DNA of 64,000 nt from Actinomadura sp. NAK00032 (GTDB lineage: Bacteria > Actinomycetota > Actinomycetes > Streptosporangiales > Streptosporangiaceae). Under the pieces are notes generated by a model. It was not told the origin of the DNA. It did no database searches and worked only from the letters and a program-made list of their open reading frames with translations. Within the stretch, counting starts at the first letter, position 1. Each line of letters opens with the position of its first letter. Shown here in pieces: positions 7,755 through 15,378 of the stretch. The DNA is taken from the NCBI RefSeq assembly GCF_013364275.1, contig NZ_CP054932.1, positions 4,712,001 through 4,776,000 on the forward strand, given 5' to 3'. A program made the translations under genes and the position numbers.

Positions 7755-9002
7755 TCAGGGGGCGTCCGGCTCCGGTACCCGCTCACACGCGTCCCATACG
7801 CCCGGTTCCTCCCCAGGTGGTGCGGGGGGCGCCTCCGCTGCGCCGGGCGGCCGGCCCGACTCGGTCTGCCGCGCCAGCATCTCCACCACCGCGCGCGGGC
7901 CGCCGTCCGCGGCGGCGCGGCGCTGCCGGTCGGCGCCCGTCCCCGCCCGGCGGACCGCGGCCAGCAGCGCGCGGACGGTGTCCAGGTCCCCGGCGGCGGC
8001 CAGCGCGGGCGCCGCGCGGGCGACCATCGCCTCCACCCGCCGCCACGCCGGGACCGGCCGCCCGGTGGCGGGGTCGGCCAGCGCCGCGGACATGCCGTCG
8101 CGGGCGGCGTTCCACAGCGCCGCCGCGCACAGCTGCGCGTCCGCGCGGGGCGCCTCCCGGCCCGCCGCCAGGTCGGCCAGCGCCGCCCCGACCAGGCCCC
8201 GCACGAGCCCGGCCTGCAGCGCCGCCTCCGCCGCGGTCCCGGCCGCGTCGGCGGCGCGGACCTCGACCGTCGGCCACCGGGTCGATGGCCGCGCCAGCCA
8301 GAACGTCATCGCCTCGTCGACCAGCACGCCCGCCTCCACCAGCGCCGCGACCCGCGCGTCCCACGCGGCGGCCGACGCGGTCCACGGCGGGACGCCGGCG
8401 CCGGGGAACCGCGCCATCGCCACGGCCCGGCGGGAGGCGTGGGCGGTGAGGCGGCCGCGGTCGAACGGGGAGTTGGCCGACAGCGCCAGCAGCACCGGCA
8501 GCCACGGCCGCAGGTGGTTGACCACCGCCACCGCGGTGTCGCGGTCGGGGACGCCGACGTGGACGTGGCAGCCGCACGCCTGGTAGTCCTCGACCACGTC
8601 CCCGTAGGCGGCCATGACCGCGGCGAACCGGGCACCGGGCGCGGGCGGCGGCGGGGGCCCCTCCAGCACCGGGGCGCCCGAGGCGACCAGCAGGGCGCCG
8701 CGCGCCCGTGCCGCCGCCGCCAGCCGCTCGCGCCCGAACCGCAGCTGCGCGCCGAGCCCGGCCAGGTCGTGGCACACGCCCGTGGCCGCCTCCACCTGCG
8801 TGGACAGCAGTTCGGGCTGGAAGGAGCCGCCCGCGCGCGCCCACCGGTGCGGGCCGGCCGCGGCCAGCACGGGGCCGGCGTCCGGGACGCACCGCCCGGT
8901 CGCCGCGTCCGCCAGCACGAACTCCTCCTCCACCCCGATCGTGCCGGGCACGGCCGCGCGGTCCCGGTCCATGCGGTCCCGGTCCATGCGGTCATGGTCC
9001 AT
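7755..9002 (-). CDS. YbdK/GCS2-type glutamate-cysteine ligase-like carboxylate-amine ligase
   Basis: A 415-residue ATP-dependent ligase of the GCS2 (plant/EgtA/YbdK) class. Seen are GTIGVEEEFVL (ATP/metal site, residues 20-30), GGSFQPELLSTQVE, and GCHVHVGVPD, all characteristic of the family. It would join a carboxylate such as glutamate to an amine such as cysteine. The N-terminus consists of a threefold MDRDR-type repeat, each unit starting with Met; the first ATG (9002) has a GAGGGGG stretch upstream. It is the first gene of the ligase-oxidase-methyltransferase-CDGSH operon, 95 bp behind a TauE/SafE exporter. Whether it makes gamma-glutamylcysteine or another amide cannot be told from sequence. 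Confidence 0.87.
   Translation of the reverse strand: MDHDRMDRDRMDRDRAAVPGTIGVEEEFVLADAATGRCVPDAGPVLAAAGPHRWARAGGSFQPELLSTQVEAATGVCHDLAGLGAQLRFGRERLAAAARARGALLVASGAPVLEGPPPPPAPGARFAAVMAAYGDVVEDYQACGCHVHVGVPDRDTAVAVVNHLRPWLPVLLALSANSPFDRGRLTAHASRRAVAMARFPGAGVPPWTASAAAWDARVAALVEAGVLVDEAMTFWLARPSTRWPTVEVRAADAAGTAAEAALQAGLVRGLVGAALADLAAGREAPRADAQLCAAALWNAARDGMSAALADPATGRPVPAWRRVEAMVARAAPALAAAGDLDTVRALLAAVRRAGTGADRQRRAAADGGPRAVVEMLARQTESGRPPGAAEAPPAPPGEEPGVWDACERVPEPDAP
8958..9002 (-). repeat. 15-bp triplicated start region (Met-Asp-Arg-Asp-Arg units)
   Basis: Three consecutive 15-nt units fill the first 15 codons of the ligase gene. Two are identical (gcggtcccggtccat on the plus strand at 8958 and 8973) and the outermost (8988-9002) differs at two bases. 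Each unit begins with an in-frame ATG, so the start codon itself is triplicated. The unit length keeps the frame whatever the copy number. Confidence 0.85.
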
Positions 9003-9097
9003 GTGGCGCCCCCTCGCTCGTGTGCACCCGTCCCGGGGGGATGCCCGTCCAGGACGTCCCCTCCCGCCCGCGGCGAAGATCCTTTCGGGGGCGGGGG

Positions 9098-9877
9098 TCA
9101 GCCGTGCAGGGCCACGTAGGGGGCCAGGACCAGCAGGCACACCACCAGCGCGGCCTTCAGCGCCGCCGCCGGGACCGCCCGCGCGATCATCCATCCGGCC
9201 AGCACGCCGGCCAGTTCCGGGACGCCCATCAGCGCGGCCAGCCGCCAGTCGACGGCGCCGGCGGCGAGGTATCCGGCGGTGCCGATGCCGGCAATCACCA
9301 CCGACTGGGCCTGCGCGGCGGCCAGCGCCGAAAGGACCGGGGTTCCCAGCGCCACCAGCAGCGGGACGCTCAGCAGCGGCCCGCCGACGCCGAACATCGC
9401 GCCCACCGCCGCGACCGCGATGCCCACGGCGACCGCGGTCGGCGCCCCGATCCCGGCCGCGGCGGGCGCGGGGGCGTCGTCGGCGGCGCGGCCGGGGCGG
9501 CGCCAGAGCACCAGCACGGCGGTCAGCGCGACGAAGGCGCCCAGCAGCACCCCGAACACGCGGCCCTCGACCAGCCCGTTGGCCGCCACCCCCAGCGGCG
9601 TCCCGGCGACCGCGCCGGCCGCCAGCAGCACCGCGGTGCGGCGCGTCGCCGGATCCCGCAGCTGCCCCGACCGCGTGTAGACCGCCGTGCCCGCCAGGCC
9701 GGTCGCGACGTTGGTGACGATGGCGGTCCCGGCGACCTGCGCCGGCGTCAGGTCGGTGAAGGCGAACAGCCCCACGGTGATCAGGACCCCGCCGGGCCCG
9801 ACCGCGGTGATCCCCACCCCGGCCGCCAGCCCCAGCAGGACCAGCGCCGCGGCCACCACCGGTTCCAGTCCCGCCAT
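9098..9877 (-). CDS. TauE/SafE (TSUP) family membrane transporter
   Basis: A 259-residue integral membrane protein with about eight hydrophobic helices in two related halves. Each half carries the family's Gly-rich signature: AVGPGGVLITVGLF near residues 25-38 and FGVGGPLLSVPLLVAL near 162-177. TSUP proteins move sulfite, sulfonates or other organic anions. It lies between a TetR gene and the glutamate-cysteine ligase-like gene on the same strand, with gaps of 51 and 95 bp. Export of a sulfur compound linked to that operon is possible but unproven. Confidence 0.88.
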   Translation of the reverse strand: MAGLEPVVAAALVLLGLAAGVGITAVGPGGVLITVGLFAFTDLTPAQVAGTAIVTNVATGLAGTAVYTRSGQLRDPATRRTAVLLAAGAVAGTPLGVAANGLVEGRVFGVLLGAFVALTAVLVLWRRPGRAADDAPAPAAAGIGAPTAVAVGIAVAAVGAMFGVGGPLLSVPLLVALGTPVLSALAAAQAQSVVIAGIGTAGYLAAGAVDWRLAALMGVPELAGVLAGWMIARAVPAAALKAALVVCLLVLAPYVALHG

Positions 9878-9928
9878 CGGCCGCCACCTCGCCTTCGCCC
9901 GTCCCGCTCCGTCCCGCCGGCGCGGGGG

Positions 9929-10510
9929 TCAGCCGCCGCCCGGGCCGCCCGGCCGGGCCAGCGCGCCCGACAGGAACAGCGTGGTGACGGCGGCGCCGGC
10001 CTCCTCCACGTCCAGGCTGCGGCGCGCGACCCGCGACACCACGCCCTCCAGCAGGCTGAAGTACAGCTCGGCGAGGGTGTGGACGGGCATGTCGCGGCGG
10101 AAGTGCCCGCCGGCGGCGCCGCGCTCGAACACCGCGCGCAGCGGCCCGGCGAGCTGCCGCTCCACGCGGCGCGCCTCGCGCGGGGTCCGCTCCAGCAGTC
10201 CCAGCGCCCGGTGCCGGGCGGCCGCGGCGATCGTCGCGCGGGTCATCCGCGCGACGGCCTCCTCGATCGGGACGGTGTCCAGCCGGGCCTCCTCCAGCCG
10301 GTCCGCCAGGTCGGCCAGGGCGTCCTCGTACAGCGCGGACAGCAGGGCCTCGCGGCTGGGGAAGCAGCGGTCGAGGTCGGCGCGGTCCACGCCCGCGGCG
10401 GCGGCGACGTCGGGCATGCCCGCCGATCCGCCCCGCTCGGCCAGGATCGCCGCGGCGGCGCGGAGGATCCGCGCCCGCACCTGGTCGCCGACGATCGTGC
10501 CCCTGCTCAT
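9929..10510 (-). CDS. TetR-family transcriptional regulator
   Basis: A 193-residue repressor-type protein. The N-terminal helix-turn-helix covers about residues 12-58 (ARILRAAAAILAERGGSAGMPDVAAAAGVDRADLDRCFPSREAL), followed by an all-helical ligand/dimer domain. The start is ATG 10510. It is the first gene of the minus-strand TetR-exporter-ligase-oxidase-methyltransferase-CDGSH block and divergent from the YCII/ECF42 pair. It may control either side from the 149-bp gap at 10511-10659. The ligand is unknown. Confidence 0.88.
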   Translation of the reverse strand: MSRGTIVGDQVRARILRAAAAILAERGGSAGMPDVAAAAGVDRADLDRCFPSREALLSALYEDALADLADRLEEARLDTVPIEEAVARMTRATIAAAARHRALGLLERTPREARRVERQLAGPLRAVFERGAAGGHFRRDMPVHTLAELYFSLLEGVVSRVARRSLDVEEAGAAVTTLFLSGALARPGGPGGG

Positions 10511-10659
10511 CGCGGGAAAGGCTACACCGCGCTCCCCGCACCCGGCGCCGCGTGCGGGGAGCGGCCGGGGCCGGGCCGGTGACCGCGGGGCCGGGGATCT
10601 GGCATCCTGGCCCGGCGGCCGGGAGCGGCCCGGCCGCCGAGCCGAGGGGGAGGCCGCGG

Positions 10660-11010
10660 GTGCGCTATGTGCTGATGATCTGCAGTGACGAGACCGCCGG
10701 GACCGATCCCGAGCGGGCCGCCGCGACCGGCTGCGGCGGCTGGTCGCAGGAGATGGCCGACCGCGGTGTGGTCCGCGGCGGCGCGGGCCTCGCGCCCGCC
10801 GACCGCGCCACCACCGTCAAGGTCCGCGGCGGGGACGTGCTGCTCACCGACGGGCCGTTCGCCGAGACCAAGGACCAGATCGGCGGGTTCACGGTCATCG
10901 AGTGCTCCGGCCTGGCCGAGGCGGTGGAGATCGCCGCCCGGCACCCGTGGGCCGAGCTCGGCCAGATCGAGATCCGCCCGGTCGAGGAACCGGGCCCCGC
11001 GACGGCGTGA
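10660..11010 (+). CDS. YCII-related (DGPF domain) protein
   Basis: A 116-residue ferredoxin-like-fold protein with the family signature LLTDGPFAETKDQIGGF (about residues 68-84) and the opening RYVLMICSDE. GTG 10660 was chosen because GAGGGGGAGG precedes it. DGPF proteins are the conserved partners of ECF42 sigma factors (established family knowledge), and the sigma gene indeed follows with a GTGA overlap. Its exact role in sigma control is not established. An upstream extension to 10552 has no ribosome-binding site. Confidence 0.88.
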   Translation: MRYVLMICSDETAGTDPERAAATGCGGWSQEMADRGVVRGGAGLAPADRATTVKVRGGDVLLTDGPFAETKDQIGGFTVIECSGLAEAVEIAARHPWAELGQIEIRPVEEPGPATA

Positions 11011-13241
11011 CCCCCGTCCCCGCGCCCCCGCCCGGCGGCGCGGCCCCCGACGCGGCCCCCGGAGCGGCTCCCGGGACGGTCGCCGCCGCGGTCGCGGGCG
11101 CGTTCCGCGCCGAGTGGGGACAGCTCGTCGCGACGCTGATCCGCCTCACCGGCGACTGGGACCTGGCCGAGGAGTGCGCGCAGGACGCCTTCGCCGCCGC
11201 GCTGGAACGCTGGCCCCGCGACGGCGTCCCGTCCCGCCCCGGCGCGTGGCTGACCACCACCGCCCGCAACCGCGCCGTGGACCGGCTGCGCCGCGACGCC
11301 GCCGGCGCCCGCAAGCTCGCCGAGGCCGCCCGCACCGCCCCGCCCCGCGCCGACCCCGCCGAGGACGGGCCGGACGGGTTCGGCGACGACCGGCTGCGGC
11401 TGATGTTCGCCTGCTGCCACCCCGCGCTGCCGCTCAAGGCCCGCGTCGCCCTCACCCTGCGGACCCTGGCCGGCCTCACCACCGGCGAGATCGCCCGCGC
11501 GTTCCTGGTCGAGGAGGCCGCCATGTCCAAGCGGCTCACCCGCGCCAAACGCGCGATCCGCGACGCCGGCGTCCCCTTCGGCGTCCCTCCGCCCGACCTG
11601 CTGCCCGAACGCCTCACCGGCGTCCTGGGCGTGCTGTACCTGCTGTTCAACGAGGGCTACACCGCCACCGGCGGTGACGGGCTGGCCCGCCCCGAGCTGT
11701 GCGGGGAGGCGATCCGGCTCGCGCGGCTGCTGGCCGCGCTGCTGCCCGGCGAGCGGGAGGCGCGCGGGCTGCTGGCCCTGATGCTGCTGCACGACGCCCG
11801 CGCCGCCGCCCGCACCGGCCCCGGCGGCGCGCTGGTCGTCCTGGAGGAGCAGGACCGGTCCCGGTGGGACGCCGCCGGGATCGCCGAGGGCGTCGCGCTG
11901 CTGGAGGACGCGCTGGCGCCCGCGCCCGGCCGTCCCCCGCCCGGCCCGTACCTGGTCCAGGCCGCCATCGCCGCCTGCCACGCCACCGCACCCGACGCCG
12001 CCGCCACCGACTGGCCCCAGATCGCCGTGCTGTACGAGCGGCTGGAGCGGCTGGTGCCGTCCCCGGTGGTGCGGCTGAACCGGGCCGTGGCGGTCGGCAT
12101 GGCGGACGGGCCCGCCGCCGGGCTCGCCCTCGCCGACGACCTGGACCGCGCCGGGCACCTGGACGGCTACCACCTGCTGCACGCCGTCCGCGGCGACCTG
12201 CTGCGGCGCCTGGGGCGCCGCGCCGACGCCGCCGCCGCGTTCCGCCGCGCGCTGGACCTGGCCGCCAACGACGCCGAGCGCCGCCACCTGGCCCGCCGCC
12301 TGGACGAACTCACCCGGCCCCCGTCCACCGGAGGAGGCAGCGGAGCCGGAGGAGCCGGAGGGGAAGGCGGCGCCGGAGTGTCCGCCGGGGGCCCGCCCGT
12401 TCGTCGGTGGGACGAGACCGGCCACCGGGGCCGCCGATCTGGGAAGGACACCCTCATGGAAACCGCGCACTCCAAGGACGGGACGCCCATCGCCTGCGAC
12501 CGGACCGGCGGCGGGCCCGCCGTCGTCCTGGTCGGCGGGGCGCTCAACGACCGCCGCTCCGGTGCCGACCTGGCCGCGCTGCTGGCGGGCGGGCACACCG
12601 TCCTCACCTACGACCGCAGGGGCCGCGGCGACAGCGGCGACACCCCGCCCTACGCCGTCGACCGCGAGATCGACGACCTGGCCGCCGTCCTGGACGCCGC
12701 CGGCGGCTCCGCCGCCGTCTACGGGATGTCCTCGGGGGCGGTGCTGGCGCTGCGCGCCGCCGCCCGCGGCCTGCCCATCACCCGGCTCGCGCTGTTCGAG
12801 CCGCCGTTCCACTCCGGGCACGACGACCGCCTCACCCGCTCCCGCGCCTACAACACCGAGCTGACCGGGCTGCTGGCCGACGGCCGCCGCGGCGACGCGC
12901 TCGCGCTGTTCATGGCCAGTGTCGGGATGCCCGAGCAGATGGTCGCGCAGGCGCGGAACGCGCCGATGTGGCCCGCGCTGGAGGCGCTGGCGCCGACGCT
13001 GGCCTACGACTCGGCGGTCATGGACGACGCCGGCGGCGGCGCGATGCCCACCGACCTCATCGGCCGGGTCACCGTGCCCGCGCTGGTGCTGGCCGGCGGC
13101 GACAGCCCCGCCTGGATGCGCGACACCGCCCGCCGCGTCGCCGAGCTGCTGCCCGCCGGGACCCACCGCGTCCTGGACGGCCAGACCCACGACGTCGCGG
13201 CCGAGGCGCTCGCGCCCGTCCTGGCGGGCTTCCTCACCTGA
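11007..13241 (+). CDS. ECF42 sigma factor reading in frame into an alpha/beta hydrolase (apparent fusion)
   Basis: One open frame of 744 residues. Residues 1-190 hold sigma regions 2 and 4 (RLTGDWDLAEECAQDAFAAA and the TGEIARAFLVEEAAMSKRLTRAKRAI segment). Residues 190-435 form the long C-terminal TPR-like domain of ECF42 (LLFNEGYTATGGDG, VRLNRAVAVGMADGPAAGL). A low-complexity linker (about 436-480) then runs without a stop into a complete alpha/beta hydrolase. The GTG start overlaps the DGPF gene stop (GTGA), the usual ECF42 arrangement. The linker looks like former intergenic DNA: it contains GGGAAGG before an internal ATG at 12456. The sigma module is certain; whether one or two proteins are made is open. 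Confidence 0.8.
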   Translation: MTPVPAPPPGGAAPDAAPGAAPGTVAAAVAGAFRAEWGQLVATLIRLTGDWDLAEECAQDAFAAALERWPRDGVPSRPGAWLTTTARNRAVDRLRRDAAGARKLAEAARTAPPRADPAEDGPDGFGDDRLRLMFACCHPALPLKARVALTLRTLAGLTTGEIARAFLVEEAAMSKRLTRAKRAIRDAGVPFGVPPPDLLPERLTGVLGVLYLLFNEGYTATGGDGLARPELCGEAIRLARLLAALLPGEREARGLLALMLLHDARAAARTGPGGALVVLEEQDRSRWDAAGIAEGVALLEDALAPAPGRPPPGPYLVQAAIAACHATAPDAAATDWPQIAVLYERLERLVPSPVVRLNRAVAVGMADGPAAGLALADDLDRAGHLDGYHLLHAVRGDLLRRLGRRADAAAAFRRALDLAANDAERRHLARRLDELTRPPSTGGGSGAGGAGGEGGAGVSAGGPPVRRWDETGHRGRRSGKDTLMETAHSKDGTPIACDRTGGGPAVVLVGGALNDRRSGADLAALLAGGHTVLTYDRRGRGDSGDTPPYAVDREIDDLAAVLDAAGGSAAVYGMSSGAVLALRAAARGLPITRLALFEPPFHSGHDDRLTRSRAYNTELTGLLADGRRGDALALFMASVGMPEQMVAQARNAPMWPALEALAPTLAYDSAVMDDAGGGAMPTDLIGRVTVPALVLAGGDSPAWMRDTARRVAELLPAGTHRVLDGQTHDVAAEALAPVLAGFLT
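12456..13241 (+). CDS. Alpha/beta hydrolase module, probably also translated from its own start
   Basis: A 261-residue hydrolase in the same frame as the sigma factor upstream. ATG 12456 has GGGAAGG 8-9 nt upstream, a normal ribosome-binding site. Nucleophile elbow GMSSG (about residues 88-92; more usual is GxSxG with His or Tyr), acid region LVLAGGDSP, and the catalytic His probably in GQTHDV near the end. Similar small hydrolases opening with SKDGTPIACDRTG are common in actinomycetes. It may be a standalone enzyme whose upstream neighbour has lost its stop codon, or the C-terminal domain of a true fusion. Confidence 0.7.
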   Translation: METAHSKDGTPIACDRTGGGPAVVLVGGALNDRRSGADLAALLAGGHTVLTYDRRGRGDSGDTPPYAVDREIDDLAAVLDAAGGSAAVYGMSSGAVLALRAAARGLPITRLALFEPPFHSGHDDRLTRSRAYNTELTGLLADGRRGDALALFMASVGMPEQMVAQARNAPMWPALEALAPTLAYDSAVMDDAGGGAMPTDLIGRVTVPALVLAGGDSPAWMRDTARRVAELLPAGTHRVLDGQTHDVAAEALAPVLAGFLT

Positions 13242-13251
13242 CCCGCCGAGA

Positions 13252-13290
13252 CCCGCCCGCCCAGGTGCCGGCAGGCGCCGGGCGGGCGGG
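13252..13290. terminator. Bidirectional hairpin terminator
   Basis: A 10-bp perfect inverted repeat, cccgcccgcc (13252-13261) with ggcgggcggg (13281-13290), encloses a 19-nt loop. It lies in the 50-bp gap between the convergent hydrolase and YigZ genes. There is no U-tract, as is common in actinomycetes. Confidence 0.65.
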
Positions 13291-13291
13291 G

Positions 13292-13915
13292 TCAGGTGAC
13301 GGGGACCTCGATGTGGCCGGGCGCGCCGCGCCGCAGCGACGCGCGCCCGGCGGTGGCCGCCGCGGCCCACGCCTCGAACTCGGCCAGGTCCGCGGCGGGC
13401 ACCGCCACGTCGGCCTCCACCGCCGTCCCGTAGCGGACGTCGGCGGGCTGGTGCCCGGCGGCGTGCAGGTCGCCGAGGAACCGGCCCGCCAGCTCGTGCC
13501 CGACCCCGACCGTGACCGTCACCACCGGGCGCAGCTCCACCACCCCGACGGCGTCGACGGCGCCGGCGACCGCCTGCGCGTAGGCGCGGACCAGCCCGCC
13601 CGCGCCGAGCTTCACCCCGCCGAAGTAGCGGGTGACGACCGCGGCGGTGCCGGTTAGGCCGCGCCGCACCAGCACCTCCAGCATCGGCACGCCCGCCGTC
13701 CCGGCCGGTTCGCCGTCGTCGCTGCTCTTGGTGATCTCGCCGTGCTCGCCGACCACGTAGGCGGTGCAGTTGTGGGTGGCGTCGCGGTGCGCGCGGCGGT
13801 GCGCGGCGATGAACGCCGCCGCCTCGGCCTCGTCGGCGACGCGGGCGAGCGTGCAGACGAACCGGGACCTGCGGATCTCCAGCTCGCGGGACCCGCCCTG
13901 TCTGATCATGCGCAT
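13292..13915 (-). CDS. YigZ/IMPACT family protein
   Basis: A 207-residue protein with the UPF0029 (IMPACT N-terminal) domain: RSRFVCTLARV, then HNCTAYVVGEHGEITKSSDDGEPAGTAG, then VTRYFGGVKLGAGGLVRAY, the family's most conserved block (about residues 90-112). A smaller C-terminal DUF1949-like domain follows. Members are linked to translation/ribosome stress, but the bacterial function is poorly defined. ATG 13915; no obvious operon partners. Confidence 0.9.
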   Translation of the reverse strand: MRMIRQGGSRELEIRRSRFVCTLARVADEAEAAAFIAAHRRAHRDATHNCTAYVVGEHGEITKSSDDGEPAGTAGVPMLEVLVRRGLTGTAAVVTRYFGGVKLGAGGLVRAYAQAVAGAVDAVGVVELRPVVTVTVGVGHELAGRFLGDLHAAGHQPADVRYGTAVEADVAVPAADLAEFEAWAAAATAGRASLRRGAPGHIEVPVT

Positions 13916-13968
13916 GGCGCTCCCGAGTGTAGGTTCGCCGGGCCGCCCGCGGGGGAAGGGTGCCCGCC

Positions 13969-14376
13969 ATGGACCCGTTGGACGCGCTGTACCGGCGCTG
14001 GCTGTTCGAGGTGTGGGAGGGCGACTACGCCGTGGCCGAGGAGATCCTCACCCCCGGCTTCACCGGGCACTGGCCGGACCTGGAGGTGCGGGGGCCCGCC
14101 GAGGCGGCCGAGCAGGTCCGCCGCTCCCACGCCTACTTCTCCGGCGTCCGCACTTCCCTGGACGCCGGACCGGTCGTCGGCGGCGGCATGGTCGCCGCCG
14201 CGTGGAGCTTCCACGGCGCCTACCGGGGCGGCATCCCGGGCGCGACCGCCGCGCCCGGCACGCCGGTGTCGTTTCGCGGGCAGGACATCTTCCGCGCCGA
14301 GGACGGCCGGTTCGCCGAGTACTGGGTCGTCTCGGACGCGCTCGGCATGATGACCGCGCTCGGCGCCCTCGGCTGA
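13969..14376 (+). CDS. SnoaL-like polyketide cyclase/ester cyclase family protein
   Basis: A 135-residue protein with the NTF2-like/SnoaL fold: LYRRWLFEVWEGDYAVAEEILTPGFTGHW at the N-terminus and DIFRAEDGRFAEYWVVSD near the C-terminus, where the usual FR.DGKI.E.W motif falls. ATG 13969 was preferred over GTG 13960 because GGGGGAAGGG then sits at 9 nt. These proteins are small-molecule cyclases or isomerases, or binding proteins. No pathway neighbours define a substrate. Confidence 0.8.
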   Translation: MDPLDALYRRWLFEVWEGDYAVAEEILTPGFTGHWPDLEVRGPAEAAEQVRRSHAYFSGVRTSLDAGPVVGGGMVAAAWSFHGAYRGGIPGATAAPGTPVSFRGQDIFRAEDGRFAEYWVVSDALGMMTALGALG

Positions 14377-14415
14377 CGCCCGCCCCCGGGCCGGGGCCGG
14401 GCGGTGGGGCGGGCG
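14377..14415. terminator. Hairpin between convergent genes
   Basis: A perfect 10-bp inverted repeat, cgcccgcccc (14377-14386) with ggggcgggcg (14406-14415), lies directly after the SnoaL-like stop codon and before the stop of the convergent HAD gene. It is well placed to terminate both transcripts. Confidence 0.6.
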
Positions 14416-14420
14416 GCGGG

Positions 14421-15200
14421 TCAGACCAGGTCGACGAGGTCGGCGATGGAGGGGACGACGCGGCTCGGCCGGAACGGGAACCGGGCGATCTCCTCCTTGC
14501 GGGTCACGCCGGTCAGCACCAGGATCGTCTCCAGCCCGGCCTCGATGCCGGCGACGACGTCGGTGTCCATCCGGTCGCCGATCATCGCGGTGCACTCGCT
14601 GTGCCCGCCGACCACGTTCAGCGCGGTCCGCATCATCAGCGGGTTGGGCTTGCCCACGAAGTACGGCTCCACCCCCGTCGCCCGGGTGATCATCGCGGCG
14701 ACCGCGCCGCACGCGGGCAGCGACCCCTCCGGGGACGGGCCGATCGGGTCGGGGTTGGTGGCCACGAACCGGGCGCCGCCCTCGATCAGCCGGATCGCGC
14801 GGGTGATCTGGGAGAAGCTGTAGGTGCGGGTCTCGCCGAGGACCACGTAGTCGGGGTCGATGTCGGTGAGGACGAAGTCGGCCTCGTGCAGCGCCGTGGT
14901 CAGCCCCGCCTCGCCGATCACGTACGCGGTGCCCTCGGGGCGCTGGTCGGCCAGGAACCGCGCGGTCGCCAGCGCCGAGGTCCAGATCGACTCGGCCGGG
15001 ACCTGCAGGCCGGACGCCGCCAGCCGGGCCGACAGGTCCCGGCGGGTGTAGATCGAGTTGTTGGTGAGGACGAGGAACGGCGTGCCGGACGCCGACAGCC
15101 GGCGGATGAACTCCTCGGCGCCGGGCACGGGGCGGCCCTCGTGGACCAGGACCCCGTCCATGTCCGACAGCCAGTACTCGATCGGCCTGCGTTCGGTCAT
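14421..15200 (-). CDS. HAD-IIA family hydrolase (NagD-like)
   Basis: A 259-residue phosphatase of the HAD superfamily. Motif I is [13 protein letters not shown] (nucleophile D and general acid D), motif II lies in FLVLTNNS, the lysine is in FVGKPNPLM, and motif III is [10 protein letters not shown]. The IIA cap, with [11 protein letters not shown] and ACGAVAAMI, places it with NagD/p-nitrophenylphosphatase-type enzymes acting on nucleotides or sugar phosphates. The start is ATG 15200; only a weak GGGGAC precedes it. It is divergent from the acyl-CoA synthetase. Confidence 0.9.
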   Translation of the reverse strand: MTERRPIEYWLSDMDGVLVHEGRPVPGAEEFIRRLSASGTPFLVLTNNSIYTRRDLSARLAASGLQVPAESIWTSALATARFLADQRPEGTAYVIGEAGLTTALHEADFVLTDIDPDYVVLGETRTYSFSQITRAIRLIEGGARFVATNPDPIGPSPEGSLPACGAVAAMITRATGVEPYFVGKPNPLMMRTALNVVGGHSECTAMIGDRMDTDVVAGIEAGLETILVLTGVTRKEEIARFPFRPSRVVPSIADLVDLV

Positions 15201-15378
15201 GTCCCCATTGTCGCAGGTGAGGATCTTCGCTCGCGCCGCCCCGTCCCGGGGCGCCGCCCGCGCCGGGGGCGTTGACCTGCGGGTGAGGTGGATCATAGAT
15301 TTTCGGCACGGCGCACCGAACCGTGTTCGGCGGTCGGGCCGCGCGGCGGGCGCGCCGTCACCCCGCGGGAGGCGCGAC

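Noticed and set aside
12300-12455. Linker of the sigma-hydrolase frame as a structured domain
   Set aside because: Low-complexity Gly/Ala/Arg sequence with a ribosome-binding-site-like element; no fold is evident.
10665-13970. 1101-codon minus-strand frame
   Set aside because: It runs antisense through the DGPF, ECF42 and hydrolase genes, has low-complexity composition and no domain; the plus-strand genes explain the region.
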